64,000 nucleotides of DNA from NCBI GenBank assembly GCA_041545745.1, contig CP168152.1:1920001-1984000 (forward strand), in the 5' to 3' direction. The position numbers and the translations under genes are program-made. Of this stretch, positions 7,393-17,976 are shown one piece after another (position 1 is the stretch's first letter; each line of letters starts with the position of its first letter). Under the pieces are notes generated by a model that did not search any database, was not told where the DNA came from, and saw only the letters and a program-made list of their open reading frames with translations. The DNA is from Stenotrophomonas indicatrix. Its GTDB lineage: Bacteria; Pseudomonadota; Gammaproteobacteria; Xanthomonadales; Xanthomonadaceae.

Positions 7393-8234
7393 CGCAACGC
7401 CGCGTTGTCGGTGGAGCGGCTGAGGCGCTCCCAGGCATCGATGCGTTCTGTCATGGCAGCCAGCTTGCCGCGTACCAGGTGCAGGGCATCGCTGCCCAGC
7501 AGGAGGTGCGTGGGTGGGTTGGGACTGTCTATCACCTGCAGCATCGCCTGCGCGGCCTTGATCGGGTCGCCCAGCTGATGGCCGCTCTTTTCTTCGCGTG
7601 CGCTGCGGATCGGGTCGAACAGTGCGTCGTAGTCGCCGATGCTGCGCGAGGCCCGCACCATCGAGCGACCGGCCCAATCGGTGCGGAACGAGCCCGGCGC
7701 GATCGCGGTCACGTGGATGCCGAATGGCGCCACTTCCTTGCCCAGCACCTCGCTGATGCCTTCCAGCGCGAACTTGCTGCCGCAGTACCAGGCGATGCCC
7801 GGCAGGGTGATGAAGCCGCCCATGGAGGTGATGTTGAGGATGTGGCCGCGGCGGCGCGCGCGCATGTGCGGCAGCACGGCTTTGATCAGCGCGGCGGGAC
7901 CGAACACGTTCACTTCGAACTGATGGCGCAGTTCGTCCAGCGTGGATTCTTCGAGGATGCCTTCGTGGCCGTAGCCGGCGTTGTTGACCAGCACGTCGAT
8001 GGCGCCGATGTCGGCTTCGACGCTGGCCACCAATGCCTCGATGGCGGCGGCGTCGGTGACGTCCAACAGGCGGCCGAAGGCGTGACCCGGCGCGAGGGCT
8101 TCGAAATCCTGACGGGCGGTTTCGCTGCGCACGGTGCCGACCACGCGGTGGCCGGCCAGCAGCGCCTGCTGGGCCAGGGCGCGGCCGAAGCCGCTGCTGA
8201 CGCCGGTGATGAGGAGGAGGCGGGATACGGTCAT
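7389..8234 (-). CDS. SDR-family oxidoreductase
   Basis: 281 residues. Classical short-chain dehydrogenase: LLLITGVSSGFGRALA cofactor motif at the N-terminus, VLVNNAGYG at about 85, Ser in NITSMGG, and YCGSKFALEG with the catalytic Tyr/Lys. It belongs to the NADP-type SDRs annotated as oxidoreductase/NAD(P)-dependent dehydrogenase of unknown substrate. The start was placed at ATG 8234 (MTVSRLLL); an ATG ten codons upstream is possible. It is divergent from an AraC regulator, which probably controls it, and its stop is formed by a SMAG GTAG. Confidence 0.85.
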   Translation of the reverse strand: MTVSRLLLITGVSSGFGRALAQQALLAGHRVVGTVRSETARQDFEALAPGHAFGRLLDVTDAAAIEALVASVEADIGAIDVLVNNAGYGHEGILEESTLDELRHQFEVNVFGPAALIKAVLPHMRARRRGHILNITSMGGFITLPGIAWYCGSKFALEGISEVLGKEVAPFGIHVTAIAPGSFRTDWAGRSMVRASRSIGDYDALFDPIRSAREEKSGHQLGDPIKAAQAMLQVIDSPNPPTHLLLGSDALHLVRGKLAAMTERIDAWERLSRSTDNAALR

Positions 8235-8323
8235 GGACGAGGGCTCGTGGCTGGGGTCTTGCACGTTAGTGGTTGAGTGCGGGGCAGCCCAGGCCTAAGC
8301 TTCGGTCATTCTTGCCTATTCCT

Positions 8324-9289
8324 ATGGGGCGCCCGATGCGATCGGTCGATGATCCGCTGCACCATCCGGCACAGGCGCGCATGGTCGGCCTGTTGCAGGC
8401 GCTGGCGGTGGACGAGGGCTACACGCTGACGCCACTGCCCGGTGTGCGGCTGCTGCGCTCGAACCGGCCACTGGCGCGCACGCCGGTGCTGTACGACCCG
8501 GGCATCGTGATCGTCTGCCAAGGGGTGAAGCGCGGCTATCTGGGCGGGCAGGTCTACCAATACGACGCGCAGCACTACCTGGCGGTGTCGGTGCCGGTGC
8601 CCTTCACCATGGAAACCGAGGCCACGGCGGAGGCGCCGCTGCTGGCGATCTACCTGCATCTGGACCTGCAGCTGGCGGCGGATCTGCTGATTGAACTGGG
8701 CGAGCGCGCCGCCAGCGCCGAAGCGCCAGCACAGAGCATGATGTCCAGCCCGATGCAGGGGGCGATGCAGGCCACCGTGCTGCGCTTGCTGGAGGCGCTG
8801 GCCGATCCGTTGGAGGCAGACGTGCTGGGGCCCTCGCTGGTGCGCGAGCTGTATTTCCGGGTGCTGACCGGCGCACAGGGTGGGGCGATGCGCGAGGCGC
8901 TGGCCATGCGTGGGCGCTTCGGCCGCATTGGCAAGGTGCTGCGGCATATCCATGCGGCCTATTCGACGGCGCTGGATGTTGACGCGCTGGCGGCGCAGGC
9001 GGAGATGAGCGTGGCCACGTTCCATGATCACTTCCGCAGCATTACCGGGACCTCGCCGATGCAGTACGTGAAGTCCACGCGGCTGCACCAGGCGCGGCTG
9101 CTGATGCTGCGGCAGGGCATGACGGCTGAGGCGGCATCGCTGGCGGTGGGGTATGCCAGCCCGTCGCAGTTCAACCGGGAGTTCAAGCGCCTGTTCGGTT
9201 TGCCGCCGGCGGCCGAGGTGGCGCGCATGCGGCGAAGTTTTGCGCTGCCGCCGGCGCCGGCCGATGCGCTGTATGTGTCTTCGCACTGA
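8324..9289 (+). CDS. AraC-family regulator divergent from the SDR
   Basis: 321 residues: an N-terminal AraC_N cupin-like sensor domain (about 35-190, with VLYDPGIVIVCQGVKRGYLGG and LAVSVPVPFTMETEA) and two C-terminal HTH motifs (LDVDALAAQAEMSVATFHDHFR and EAASLAVGYASPSQFNREFKRLFG). It is of the YqhC-like group that senses aldehydes or other reactive compounds and activates adjacent oxidoreductases, so control of the divergent SDR is likely. The ATG at 8324 is one of two close candidates (8336 also); the longer TTG start at 8273 is unlikely. No strong ribosome site is visible for either. Confidence 0.85.
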   Translation: MGRPMRSVDDPLHHPAQARMVGLLQALAVDEGYTLTPLPGVRLLRSNRPLARTPVLYDPGIVIVCQGVKRGYLGGQVYQYDAQHYLAVSVPVPFTMETEATAEAPLLAIYLHLDLQLAADLLIELGERAASAEAPAQSMMSSPMQGAMQATVLRLLEALADPLEADVLGPSLVRELYFRVLTGAQGGAMREALAMRGRFGRIGKVLRHIHAAYSTALDVDALAAQAEMSVATFHDHFRSITGTSPMQYVKSTRLHQARLLMLRQGMTAEAASLAVGYASPSQFNREFKRLFGLPPAAEVARMRRSFALPPAPADALYVSSH

Positions 9290-9299
9290 CCGCTGCGCT

Positions 9300-9363
9300 C
9301 GCCGGGCATGGCCCGGCGCTACCAGGGAAGCCCGTGTCAGGTAGCGCCGGGCCATGCCCGGCG
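9300..9363. repeat. SMAG pair with GTAG ends facing each other
   Basis: A minus-strand copy 9300-9322 (CTAC at 9319) and a plus-strand copy from 9341 (GTAG) are separated by 18 bp. The orientation is opposite to the pair at 7321-7392. It lies between the araC stop and the tetR promoter. Confidence 0.85.
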
Positions 9364-9373
9364 AACGAGGCGG

Positions 9374-9402
9374 TTGACATGCGGCCTACCTACTAGTAGG
9401 TT
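9374..9402 (+). promoter_or_regulatory. tetR promoter with TetR palindrome
   Basis: TTGACA at 9374-9379 is followed after 17 bp by TAGGTT. The perfect palindrome ACCTACTAGTAGGT (9388-9401) covers the -10 region. The same 14 bp occurs again at 10051-10064 before the next gene, which marks it as the likely TetR operator with autorepression. Confidence 0.85.
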
Positions 9403-9409
9403 TAAGTCC

Positions 9410-9997
9410 ATGAAAGACTCACTCTCCCCAAAGGCCCACGAGATCCTGGCCCAGGCCCGTTCGCTGCTGGAAGCCGGTGGCTACAACGGTTTCAGCTATG
9501 CCGACGTGTCGGCGCGGGTGAACATCAGCAAGGCCAGCATCCACCATCATTTCCCCAGCAAGGCGGATCTGGTGCGCACGGTGGTGGAGCTGTACCGGGC
9601 CGAAGCCCGGGCGGGCCTGGCGCTGCTGGACCGGCAATTGGGCGACCCGTTGCAGGAGCTCAACGCCTACGTGGACTACTGGTCCAGCTGCATTGCCGGT
9701 GGCACGGCGTCGTTCTGCATCTGCGCGATGCTGGCGGCCGAGATGCCGATGATTCCGCCGGAGGTTGCCGAGGAAGTGCGCGGGCATTTCGAGGATCTGA
9801 CCGGCTGGCTGACCGTGACGCTCGAGAAGGGCGTGGCCCGCGGCCAGCTACGCCTGCAGGGCACGCCTGCCGACGAGGCCAAGGCCTTCATGGCGTCGGT
9901 GCACGGCGCGATGCTGGCGGCGCGCGGATTTGGTGATGCAGCGACGTTCGCGGCGCTGGCACGGTTGTCGATTGCCCGGGTGAGCGCGGCGGCCTGA
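9410..9997 (+). CDS. TetR-family repressor
   Basis: 195 residues with a canonical N-terminal HTH (AHEILAQARSLLEAGGYNGF, then VSARVNISKASIHHHFPSKADLV) and a helical ligand domain containing FCICAMLAAEMPMIP. ATG 9410 was chosen because longer in-frame starts lie upstream of the promoter and operator. Two identical palindromes, one over its own promoter and one before the following membrane-protein gene, indicate that it controls both. The inducer is unknown; relatives respond to electrophiles or drugs. Confidence 0.9.
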   Translation: MKDSLSPKAHEILAQARSLLEAGGYNGFSYADVSARVNISKASIHHHFPSKADLVRTVVELYRAEARAGLALLDRQLGDPLQELNAYVDYWSSCIAGGTASFCICAMLAAEMPMIPPEVAEEVRGHFEDLTGWLTVTLEKGVARGQLRLQGTPADEAKAFMASVHGAMLAARGFGDAATFAALARLSIARVSAAA

Positions 9998-10050
9998 GTG
10001 TTTCCCGGAAGGCCTGCGCGAAGCGGGTCTTCTTTTTGTCCATCGAATCT

Positions 10051-10064
10051 ACCTACTAGTAGGT
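10051..10064 (+). promoter_or_regulatory. Second TetR operator palindrome
   Basis: ACCTACTAGTAGGT, identical to the copy at 9388-9401, with the shared context extending to CTACCTACTAGTAGGTT. It sits 24 bp before the ATG of the membrane-protein gene at 10088. Confidence 0.85.
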
Positions 10065-10087
10065 TCATAACTCCAGCAGAGGTTGCC

Positions 10088-10588
10088 ATGAGTCATCCGC
10101 TTTCTCCCTTGGGCGTCGTGCACACCGCGATCAGCCTGGTTCCCATCGTCGCCGGCATTTACGGATTCATCCGCCATCGCGCAATTGCTCCGGCTACGCG
10201 CGCGGGCAAGCTCTATCTGCTGGGATTGGTGCTGTCGGTGATGACGTCGTTCACCGTCTCCAGCACCGGGGGCCTCAACCCAGGTCATGCGTTTGGCGTG
10301 GTGATCCTGCTGATTGCATTCGGTGGAGTGCTGGCGTCGCGGCTGCGGTTGCTTGGCCGGTTGGCGCCTTATCTGTCCACGTTCGCGCTGTCTTTCAGCT
10401 TCCTGCTGTCGCTGGTGCCGGGCGTGAATGAAACGCTGACGCGACTGCCGGTGGCGCATCCGATTGCGGCTGCGCCGCTGGCGCCGGTGATCCTGCAGAC
10501 GTTGCTGGGGTGTGCGGCGCTGTTTGCGATCGGCTTCGTGGCGCAGTGCTGGCGGATACATGCGCGCAACACACGCGCACGCGGCTGA
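10088..10588 (+). CDS. Multi-spanning membrane protein under TetR control
   Basis: 166 residues with about five hydrophobic helices (about 9-27, 43-58, 68-86, 93-110, 128-152). The N-terminus SPLGVVHTAISLVPIVAGIYGF is like DUF2306-type membrane proteins, but the family is not certain. The ATG at 10088 has AGAGG upstream (CAGCAGAGGTTGCC). The identical palindrome found over the tetR promoter precedes it, so it is the probable TetR target. Function unknown; transporter and stress membrane protein are both open. Confidence 0.75.
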   Translation: MSHPLSPLGVVHTAISLVPIVAGIYGFIRHRAIAPATRAGKLYLLGLVLSVMTSFTVSSTGGLNPGHAFGVVILLIAFGGVLASRLRLLGRLAPYLSTFALSFSFLLSLVPGVNETLTRLPVAHPIAAAPLAPVILQTLLGCAALFAIGFVAQCWRIHARNTRARG

Positions 10589-10612
10589 CGCTGCGCGGGA
10601 CAGTCCGGGTGA

Positions 10613-11857
10613 TCAGTCTGCCAGCGGTGCTGGTGCGTCTTCACCATAGGTGGCGTAGGCGCTGCCGCACGTCGCGTACGCCGCCGCGTTGGCAGGCAGG
10701 CCGGTGGCCTTGATGGCACGCCGCGAATCGCCGTTGGACACTTTCACGTAGCGCTCTGCTGCCAGCGTGTCGTCGGGCAGAACGTAAAGCAGCACGCGCT
10801 GCAGGGTGGATTGCCCGTCCAATGGCTGCGGCTGGCGGAATGCAGGAACCTGCACGCGCGCGCTGTGCCATTCCTGCGGTGCGGCGGCAGTCTGCCAGCG
10901 AACCTGCAACGGCTGGTCGAGATTCAACAGCGCGACACCGATGGTGTGGTTGGACGCCGTGCACGCAGCGGGGGGCGCAGCAATGGGCGCGATGGCGTCG
11001 TCGCCGATGTCCAGCGTCGCGCCATTGATTTCCAAGCGCACGATCGGCGCGGCGCCGTAGTTGTGCGTCCTGAACTGCACCAGCCCTTCCACGCGGCTGC
11101 GCTCGAGCTCGTATTCGGTAGCGCCGGCCAGACGCGCCAGCGCGGGGGCAACCTCGACGTGGTCGGCATAGTGGTAGTAGAGGTGCACGATGTCTGGCCC
11201 CCCCGATGTGCCCCACACGCGGGTGAGCGCTGCGGTATCCGGATAGGACTGGCGACGCAGTGGCAGGCGGGTGCCGGTGCCCCCGGGCGGGGCGCCGTAA
11301 TAGTAATGCTCGATGCCTGGTTTCAGTCGTGCGTTGTCGTAGGGGAAGGCGCTGTCTGCATCGGACTGTGCGTTCGGATAGCGGTGGAAGGCAACGAAGT
11401 GCTCGGGTGTCTGCCCATTCATGGGCAGGTCGGGCCCCGCGCCGGAGTAGGTGGAGGCATAGGGTGAGGTGTCCAGCCACAGTGCATTGTCACTGAGGTT
11501 GATGTGCATTTCTGCGATGGCCGCGCGTGAGCCACCGGTGGCGGTGTCCACGGTACTGTGCAGCGCTTGCCCCAGCGGAACGATGAGCAGGGCGAGGGCA
11601 GTGGGCAGGAACATGAGGGCATGCACCCCGCCCGGCACGTTCCCGCGCTCGCGCACCATGTAACGGATCCAGGCCAGCAGGAGCAGCACCAGCAGCGGTA
11701 CGCCAACCCACAGCGCGAGGGTGACCAACGCCACTACGCCCCAGCCGAGATTCGGGGTGCAGACTGCGATCAGGCCGAGCGCGGCGAGGAGGCTGGCCAG
11801 GACCAGCGAAACGCCAATACCGAAGCGGTAGTTCCTGTACGGGGTAGCAGTCATCAC
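10613..11857 (-). CDS. Large membrane protein of unknown function
   Basis: 414 residues. Three hydrophobic helices occupy about 15-35, 40-62 and 80-100, and the remaining 300 residues form a hydrophilic, probably periplasmic domain rich in beta-like segments, Tyr and Pro, with Cys at about 299 and 393. No family or motif was recognised. Convergent with the membrane-protein gene at 10088, it follows the GlxA-type regulator on the same strand by 72 bp, but co-transcription is uncertain. The start is MM at 11857, and either Met is possible. Confidence 0.65.
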   Translation of the reverse strand: MMTATPYRNYRFGIGVSLVLASLLAALGLIAVCTPNLGWGVVALVTLALWVGVPLLVLLLLAWIRYMVRERGNVPGGVHALMFLPTALALLIVPLGQALHSTVDTATGGSRAAIAEMHINLSDNALWLDTSPYASTYSGAGPDLPMNGQTPEHFVAFHRYPNAQSDADSAFPYDNARLKPGIEHYYYGAPPGGTGTRLPLRRQSYPDTAALTRVWGTSGGPDIVHLYYHYADHVEVAPALARLAGATEYELERSRVEGLVQFRTHNYGAAPIVRLEINGATLDIGDDAIAPIAAPPAACTASNHTIGVALLNLDQPLQVRWQTAAAPQEWHSARVQVPAFRQPQPLDGQSTLQRVLLYVLPDDTLAAERYVKVSNGDSRRAIKATGLPANAAAYATCGSAYATYGEDAPAPLAD

Positions 11858-11929
11858 CGTTCCATCGGCAGGCCGGGGCGTGCCTGCATCTTGCCGGGTG
11901 GATGGCAGCGTGGAAAGACCGGGGGGCTG

Positions 11930-12931
11930 TCAGCAGCCCACCAGCCGGTCGGCGCTGATGCCACTGCGGCGCTGGTTGCGGTATTCGATGGGGCTGGCGT
12001 CGACCATGCCGCGGAAGTGCCGACGGAACGATTCCTGCGAACCAAAGCCCGCCTGTTCGGCCACCCATTGCAGTGGCCGATCGGTGGTTTCCAGCAGTTC
12101 GCGTGCGTAGGCCACGCGCTCGCGGATGAGCCAGTCGATGGGCGACAGGCCGGTGGCTTCGAGGAACTGGCGTTGCAGGGTGCGCTGGCTCAGCGCGGCC
12201 TGTTCGGCGAGGCTGCCCAGTGAATGCGGTTCGCGCAGATTGCGCCGCATCCATTCCATCAGTTTGGCCAGCCGCGTGGGTTCGCCCAGCGGGATCGCGC
12301 GGCTGACCCGCTGGCTGCGTTCGGCATCGCGCCAGGGTGCCAGTACCAGCCGTTCGGCGACCAGGTTGGCCACGCGGGCGCCGTAATCCTTGCGCACCAT
12401 GTGCAGCATCATGTCCATGCCGGTGGCCGACCCGGCCGAGGTGATGATGCTGCCGGCGTCCACATACAGCACGTCGTCGCGCACGTGGATGCGCGGGAAC
12501 TCGCGGGCCAGCGTTTCCGTGAGCCGCCAATGGGTAGTGGCCTGACGGCCATCGAGCAGGCCGGCCCAGGCGAGCACGAACGCGCCGGAGCAGATGGAGG
12601 TGATGCGGGCGCCGCGCGCATGGGCGCGGGTGAAGGCATCGAGCAGCGCCTGTGGCGGGCGCTCGCTGGGTTCGCGCCAGCCGGGAATGACGATGATGTC
12701 GGCGTCGTCGACCGCACTCAGATCGTAGGGCAGCTGCACCTGTGCGCTGCCGAGCATGCGCAGCGCACCGGGCTCGCCAGCGCAGAGCTGGGTGCGGTAC
12801 CAGGCCACACCGAGTTCGGGGCGGATGGGCGCGAACAGGCCAACCGCGCAGCCGAATTCGAACAGGCCCTGGCCGTGGCAGGCCACGATGGCGACGGTGG
12901 GCGCGTTCGGTTCGGCAGGCAGGCTGGGCAT
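11930..12931 (-). CDS. GlxA-type AraC regulator with DJ-1/PfpI domain
   Basis: 333 residues. The N-terminal half is a DJ-1/PfpI-like domain (VAIVACHGQGLFEFGCAVGLF, then ICSGAFVLAWAGLLDGRQATTHW with the nucleophile-elbow Cys and the TTHW motif). The C-terminal half is an AraC HTH pair (SLGSLAEQAALSQRTLQRQFLEATG and PLQWVAEQAGFGSQESFRRHFRG). GlxA-type proteins regulate catabolism of amines, arginine or carnitine-like compounds in relatives. The target here is not evident; the downstream membrane gene on the same strand is a candidate. Confidence 0.9.
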   Translation of the reverse strand: MPSLPAEPNAPTVAIVACHGQGLFEFGCAVGLFAPIRPELGVAWYRTQLCAGEPGALRMLGSAQVQLPYDLSAVDDADIIVIPGWREPSERPPQALLDAFTRAHARGARITSICSGAFVLAWAGLLDGRQATTHWRLTETLAREFPRIHVRDDVLYVDAGSIITSAGSATGMDMMLHMVRKDYGARVANLVAERLVLAPWRDAERSQRVSRAIPLGEPTRLAKLMEWMRRNLREPHSLGSLAEQAALSQRTLQRQFLEATGLSPIDWLIRERVAYARELLETTDRPLQWVAEQAGFGSQESFRRHFRGMVDASPIEYRNQRRSGISADRLVGC

Positions 12932-13064
12932 GGCTTGATGCTACCGATGCAGGCACGTGCCGCTGAGTGGCGCGCGGGCATGAGGTGATGCCCGCGGGGT
13001 ATATGCAGACCGGGGTCAGATCCTTTTCGCAGGAAGGGCGCTGACCCTGCGGATTCGCGTGCAT

Positions 13065-13102
13065 GGGGTCAGAGCCCTTTCCTTTGGAAAGGGATCCGAC
13101 CC
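13065..13102. repeat. GGGGTCAG-type palindromic repeat
   Basis: GGGGTCAGAGCCCTTTCC and GGAAAGGGATCCGACCC arms pair over almost their full length. A degenerate copy precedes it at 13012-13048, and a stronger relative lies at 62780-62820. It is a second intergenic repeat family distinct from the GTAG elements. Confidence 0.7.
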
Positions 13103-13153
13103 GGTGTGTGCAGGCTGCGTAAGGTCATTACCAGCGGTCATGTAGCTGGCGCG

Positions 13154-13168
13154 ATGTGACGGTCACAT
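13154..13168. promoter_or_regulatory. Perfect 7-bp-arm palindrome before the TonB receptor
   Basis: ATGTGAC and GTCACAT surround a single G, 79 bp before the receptor ATG. The spacing (TGTGA-N3-TCACA) is too short for a normal CRP/Clp site. It may bind the operon's regulator, which is not adjacent. Confidence 0.45.
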
Positions 13169-13246
13169 GACGCGATATCCGCTGTTGCGTGTTGGGCGTG
13201 GGCTCTTGAATGGAGGCGTGTCTCCGGCCCACCCCCACGAGCCCCC

Positions 13247-15823
<2,577 letters not shown>

Positions 15824-15839
15824 GGTTCATGTGAAACGT

Positions 15840-15862
15840 CGCCGGGCATGGCCCGGCGCTAC
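15840..15862 (-). repeat. Single SMAG element before the FMN reductase
   Basis: CGCCGGGC-atg-GCCCGGCG followed by CTAC at 15859-15862. Directly after it comes the strong ribosome site GAGGAGGGGG of the next gene, so the element separates the receptor from the enzyme genes without a visible new promoter. Confidence 0.85.
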
Positions 15863-15875
15863 CGAGGAGGGGGTC

Positions 15876-16457
15876 ATGTCTTCTGCGTTGAATGTGGTTG
15901 CGTTGATTGGTTCGCCGACGGCATCGGCCAACTCGCGCACGTTGCTGCTGGTGCGGCATCTGCTGGAAGAACTGCGCGAGCGGGTCAACGTCAGCGTGGA
16001 GCTGGTCGAGCTGGCGCCGATCGCGCGCTCGCTCGGGCAGGCCTTGCAGCGTAGTGAAGTGGAGCCGCAGGTGGAGCGCGCGCTGGCCACGATTGAATCG
16101 GCGCAGCTGCTGGTAGCGGCCACGCCGGTGTATCGCGGGTCCTATCCGGGCCTGTTCAAGCACCTGATCGACTTCATCGGGCTGGACGCGCTGGTGGATA
16201 CGCCGGTGCTGCTGGCCGCGACCGGTGGCAGCGAGCGCCACGCGCTGGTGATCGACCACCAGCTGCGGCCGCTTTTCAGCTTCCTGCAGGCGCATACGCT
16301 GCCGATCGGGGTGTATGCCACGCCGGCCGACTTCGACGGCGATCGCATCAACAGTGCTGCTCTGCAGGCACGCATCCAACTGGCGGCCGAGCGTGCAGCG
16401 GGACACCTGGCGCCCTTGGCGACGTCCGTAGCGCCGCCACTTCGGCGGATTGCCTAG
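15876..16457 (+). CDS. msuE: NAD(P)H-dependent FMN reductase (MsuE/SsuE-like)
   Basis: 193 residues, flavodoxin-like fold: VVALIGSPTASANSRTLLLVRHLLEEL (FMN phosphate loop), LLVAATPVYRGSYPGLFKHLIDFI (the TPVY motif), and VLLAATGGSERHALVIDHQLRPLFSFL, all as in SsuE/MsuE. It would supply reduced FMN to the two flavin monooxygenases downstream. The ATG at 15876 has GAGGAGGGGG nine bases upstream, so the longer in-frame extension through the SMAG repeat was rejected. First enzyme gene of the operon after the TonB receptor. MsuE proper serves methanesulfonate desulfonation; the partner enzymes here point to S-substituted cysteines instead. Confidence 0.85.
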   Translation: MSSALNVVALIGSPTASANSRTLLLVRHLLEELRERVNVSVELVELAPIARSLGQALQRSEVEPQVERALATIESAQLLVAATPVYRGSYPGLFKHLIDFIGLDALVDTPVLLAATGGSERHALVIDHQLRPLFSFLQAHTLPIGVYATPADFDGDRINSAALQARIQLAAERAAGHLAPLATSVAPPLRRIA

Positions 16458-16605
16458 CGCGGTGCCATGACCTTATTGCCAACCTGCATCTGCATGGCCG
16501 GATCCGACCGTGGATTGTCGAGTTCTGGCGCTGGCATGCGGCCGTCCTTCTCTAGCATCGATATCGAAGCGGCAGTGCATTGCCGGCCCCTACGAGGACG
16601 ATTCC

Positions 16606-16968
16606 GTGGCTGTAGACGCAACCCACAAACCCATCCTGTTCCTGCTGGACCGCGAGTTCGAGGACGGCCAGTTGCCCGGACAGCGCTTCTTCTGCCGGCA
16701 CAGCCTGCTGCTGGAAGGTGCACTGTCGAGCATCGATGGCCTGGACGCGCAACTGGACGTGCGCCGCATCGGCTTCAGCCGGCCGCGCCGCGAGGTGATC
16801 GCCGAGATCGGCGAGCAGGACCAGTCGCTGCCGAAGCTGGTGCTGCCGCAGGGCGTGGTCAATGAACACGCCAGTGGTGAGTACCAGCAGCGCCAGTACA
16901 TCTCCGGTGCCGAGCCGATCCTGGCGGCGCTGAACGGCCTGCTGGGCATTCCCGTGGCCCATCCCTGA
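16606..16968 (+). CDS. DUF3088 family protein
   Basis: 120 residues. It starts VDATHKPILFLLDREFEDGQLPGQRFFCRHSLLLEGAL and ends EPILAALNGLLGIPVAHP, a thioredoxin-like arrangement without the paired CXXC: the Cys in FFCRH is single. The sequence matches the DUF3088 pattern (PF11287) from memory, and members commonly sit beside luciferase-like monooxygenase genes. GTG 16606 was chosen (ACGAGGACG at 16591-16600 is a good ribosome site) over longer in-frame ATG 16510, whose extra residues look like non-coding DNA. The function is unknown; a sulfur-carrier or glutathione-linked role is only a guess from context. Confidence 0.75.
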   Translation: MAVDATHKPILFLLDREFEDGQLPGQRFFCRHSLLLEGALSSIDGLDAQLDVRRIGFSRPRREVIAEIGEQDQSLPKLVLPQGVVNEHASGEYQQRQYISGAEPILAALNGLLGIPVAHP

Positions 16969-16982
16969 GCGAGGACGTGACG

Positions 16983-17960
16983 ATGAGCTACCTCACCAGC
17001 GTGTTGGACAAGAGCCCAGTGGCCGACGGCAGCACGCCGGAACAGGCGCTGCGCAACAGCCTGCAACTGGCGCAGCGTGCCGAGCAGCTGGGCTATCACC
17101 GTTACTGGTTTGCCGAGCACCACGCGGCGCCGACGCTGGCCAGCCCGGCACCGGAAGTACTGGCGGCGTGGGTGCTGGCGCAGACCCGGCGCATCCGCAT
17201 CGGCAGTGGCGGGGTGATGCTGCGCCACTACGCACCGTACAAGGTGGCCGAGAACTTCAACCTGCTGGCGGCACTAGCGCCGGGGCGCGTGGATCTGGGC
17301 GTGGGCAAGGCACCGGGCGGTCTGCCGGCATCGACTGCCGCACTGGCCGCCGGTCGCCCGGCATTCGCCGATTTCGACCAGCAGCTGCGCGACCTGGAAG
17401 GGTATCTGTCCGATGCGCAGGCTGATGCGCAGGCGCGGCCGATTCCGCAGACGTCGCCGGAGCGCTTCCTGCTGGGTGCCAGCCCGCAGAGCGCAAGGCA
17501 GGCAGCCGAACTGGGCTGGCGCTTCGTGTATGCCGCGCATTTCGACGGTGACCCGAAGCACATCGAGGCCGCCTTCGAGGCGTATCGCGCGGTGTCCGCG
17601 CACGCCCCGTTGCTGGCAACGGTGGCCTTCGCCGCGCCCACCAGCGAGGCCGCTGCACGCCATATCGGCGCGTTGCGGGTCTACAAGCTGCACCTGGGCC
17701 CTGGACAGACGGTGAACCTGCCCAGCCCCGAGGCCGCTGCCGAGTACGCACGGCAAGTGGGTGTGACCGATTTCCGCGTCGAAGAAACACGCCCCAGCGT
17801 GCTCTCTGGCGACGCGCAGCACGTACGCAGCGAGCTGGATGCGCTGCATCGACGCTTCGGCGTGGGTGAATTCATCCTCGACGCGCCGGTGGCCGACCTC
17901 GACGCACGCCTGACGTCCCTTGAACTGCTGTCGCCCGCTCCCCGCGCGGCGGTGGCCTGA
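16983..17960 (+). CDS. LLM-class flavin-dependent oxidoreductase, MsnO8-like
   Basis: 325 residues, an (alpha/beta)8 barrel of the luciferase-like superfamily: AEQLGYHRYWFAEHHAAPTLASPAPEVL near the start, IRIGSGGVMLRHYAPYKVAENFNLLAAL, and RVDLGVGKAPGG for FMN phosphate. The MsnO8-type subgroup, like Bacillus CmoO/YtmO, is repeatedly found in sulfur-scavenging operons, but no substrate is established. The start ATG 16983 has GAGCGAGGA upstream; GTG 16977 in the same frame is an alternative. It sits between DUF3088 and the NtaA-type enzyme with short gaps. Confidence 0.85.
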   Translation: MSYLTSVLDKSPVADGSTPEQALRNSLQLAQRAEQLGYHRYWFAEHHAAPTLASPAPEVLAAWVLAQTRRIRIGSGGVMLRHYAPYKVAENFNLLAALAPGRVDLGVGKAPGGLPASTAALAAGRPAFADFDQQLRDLEGYLSDAQADAQARPIPQTSPERFLLGASPQSARQAAELGWRFVYAAHFDGDPKHIEAAFEAYRAVSAHAPLLATVAFAAPTSEAAARHIGALRVYKLHLGPGQTVNLPSPEAAAEYARQVGVTDFRVEETRPSVLSGDAQHVRSELDALHRRFGVGEFILDAPVADLDARLTSLELLSPAPRAAVA

Positions 17961-17976
17961 CTGCTGGAGCGACCCC

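Larger units (their letters stand above)
12932..13246. other. Intergenic region with several palindromes
   Basis: This 315-bp gap separates the GlxA-type regulator from the TonB receptor and has no ORF. It holds a GC hairpin (CGCGGGCAT/ATGCCCGCG, 12973-12996), two copies of a GGGGTCAG-type palindrome (13012-13048 degenerate, 13065-13102) and the ATGTGAC-g-GTCACAT palindrome at 13154-13168. Confidence 0.75.

Noticed and set aside
13155..13167. Possible Clp/CRP site TGTGA-N3-TCACA
   Set aside because: Spacing of 3 instead of 6 between half sites; kept only as an unnamed palindrome.
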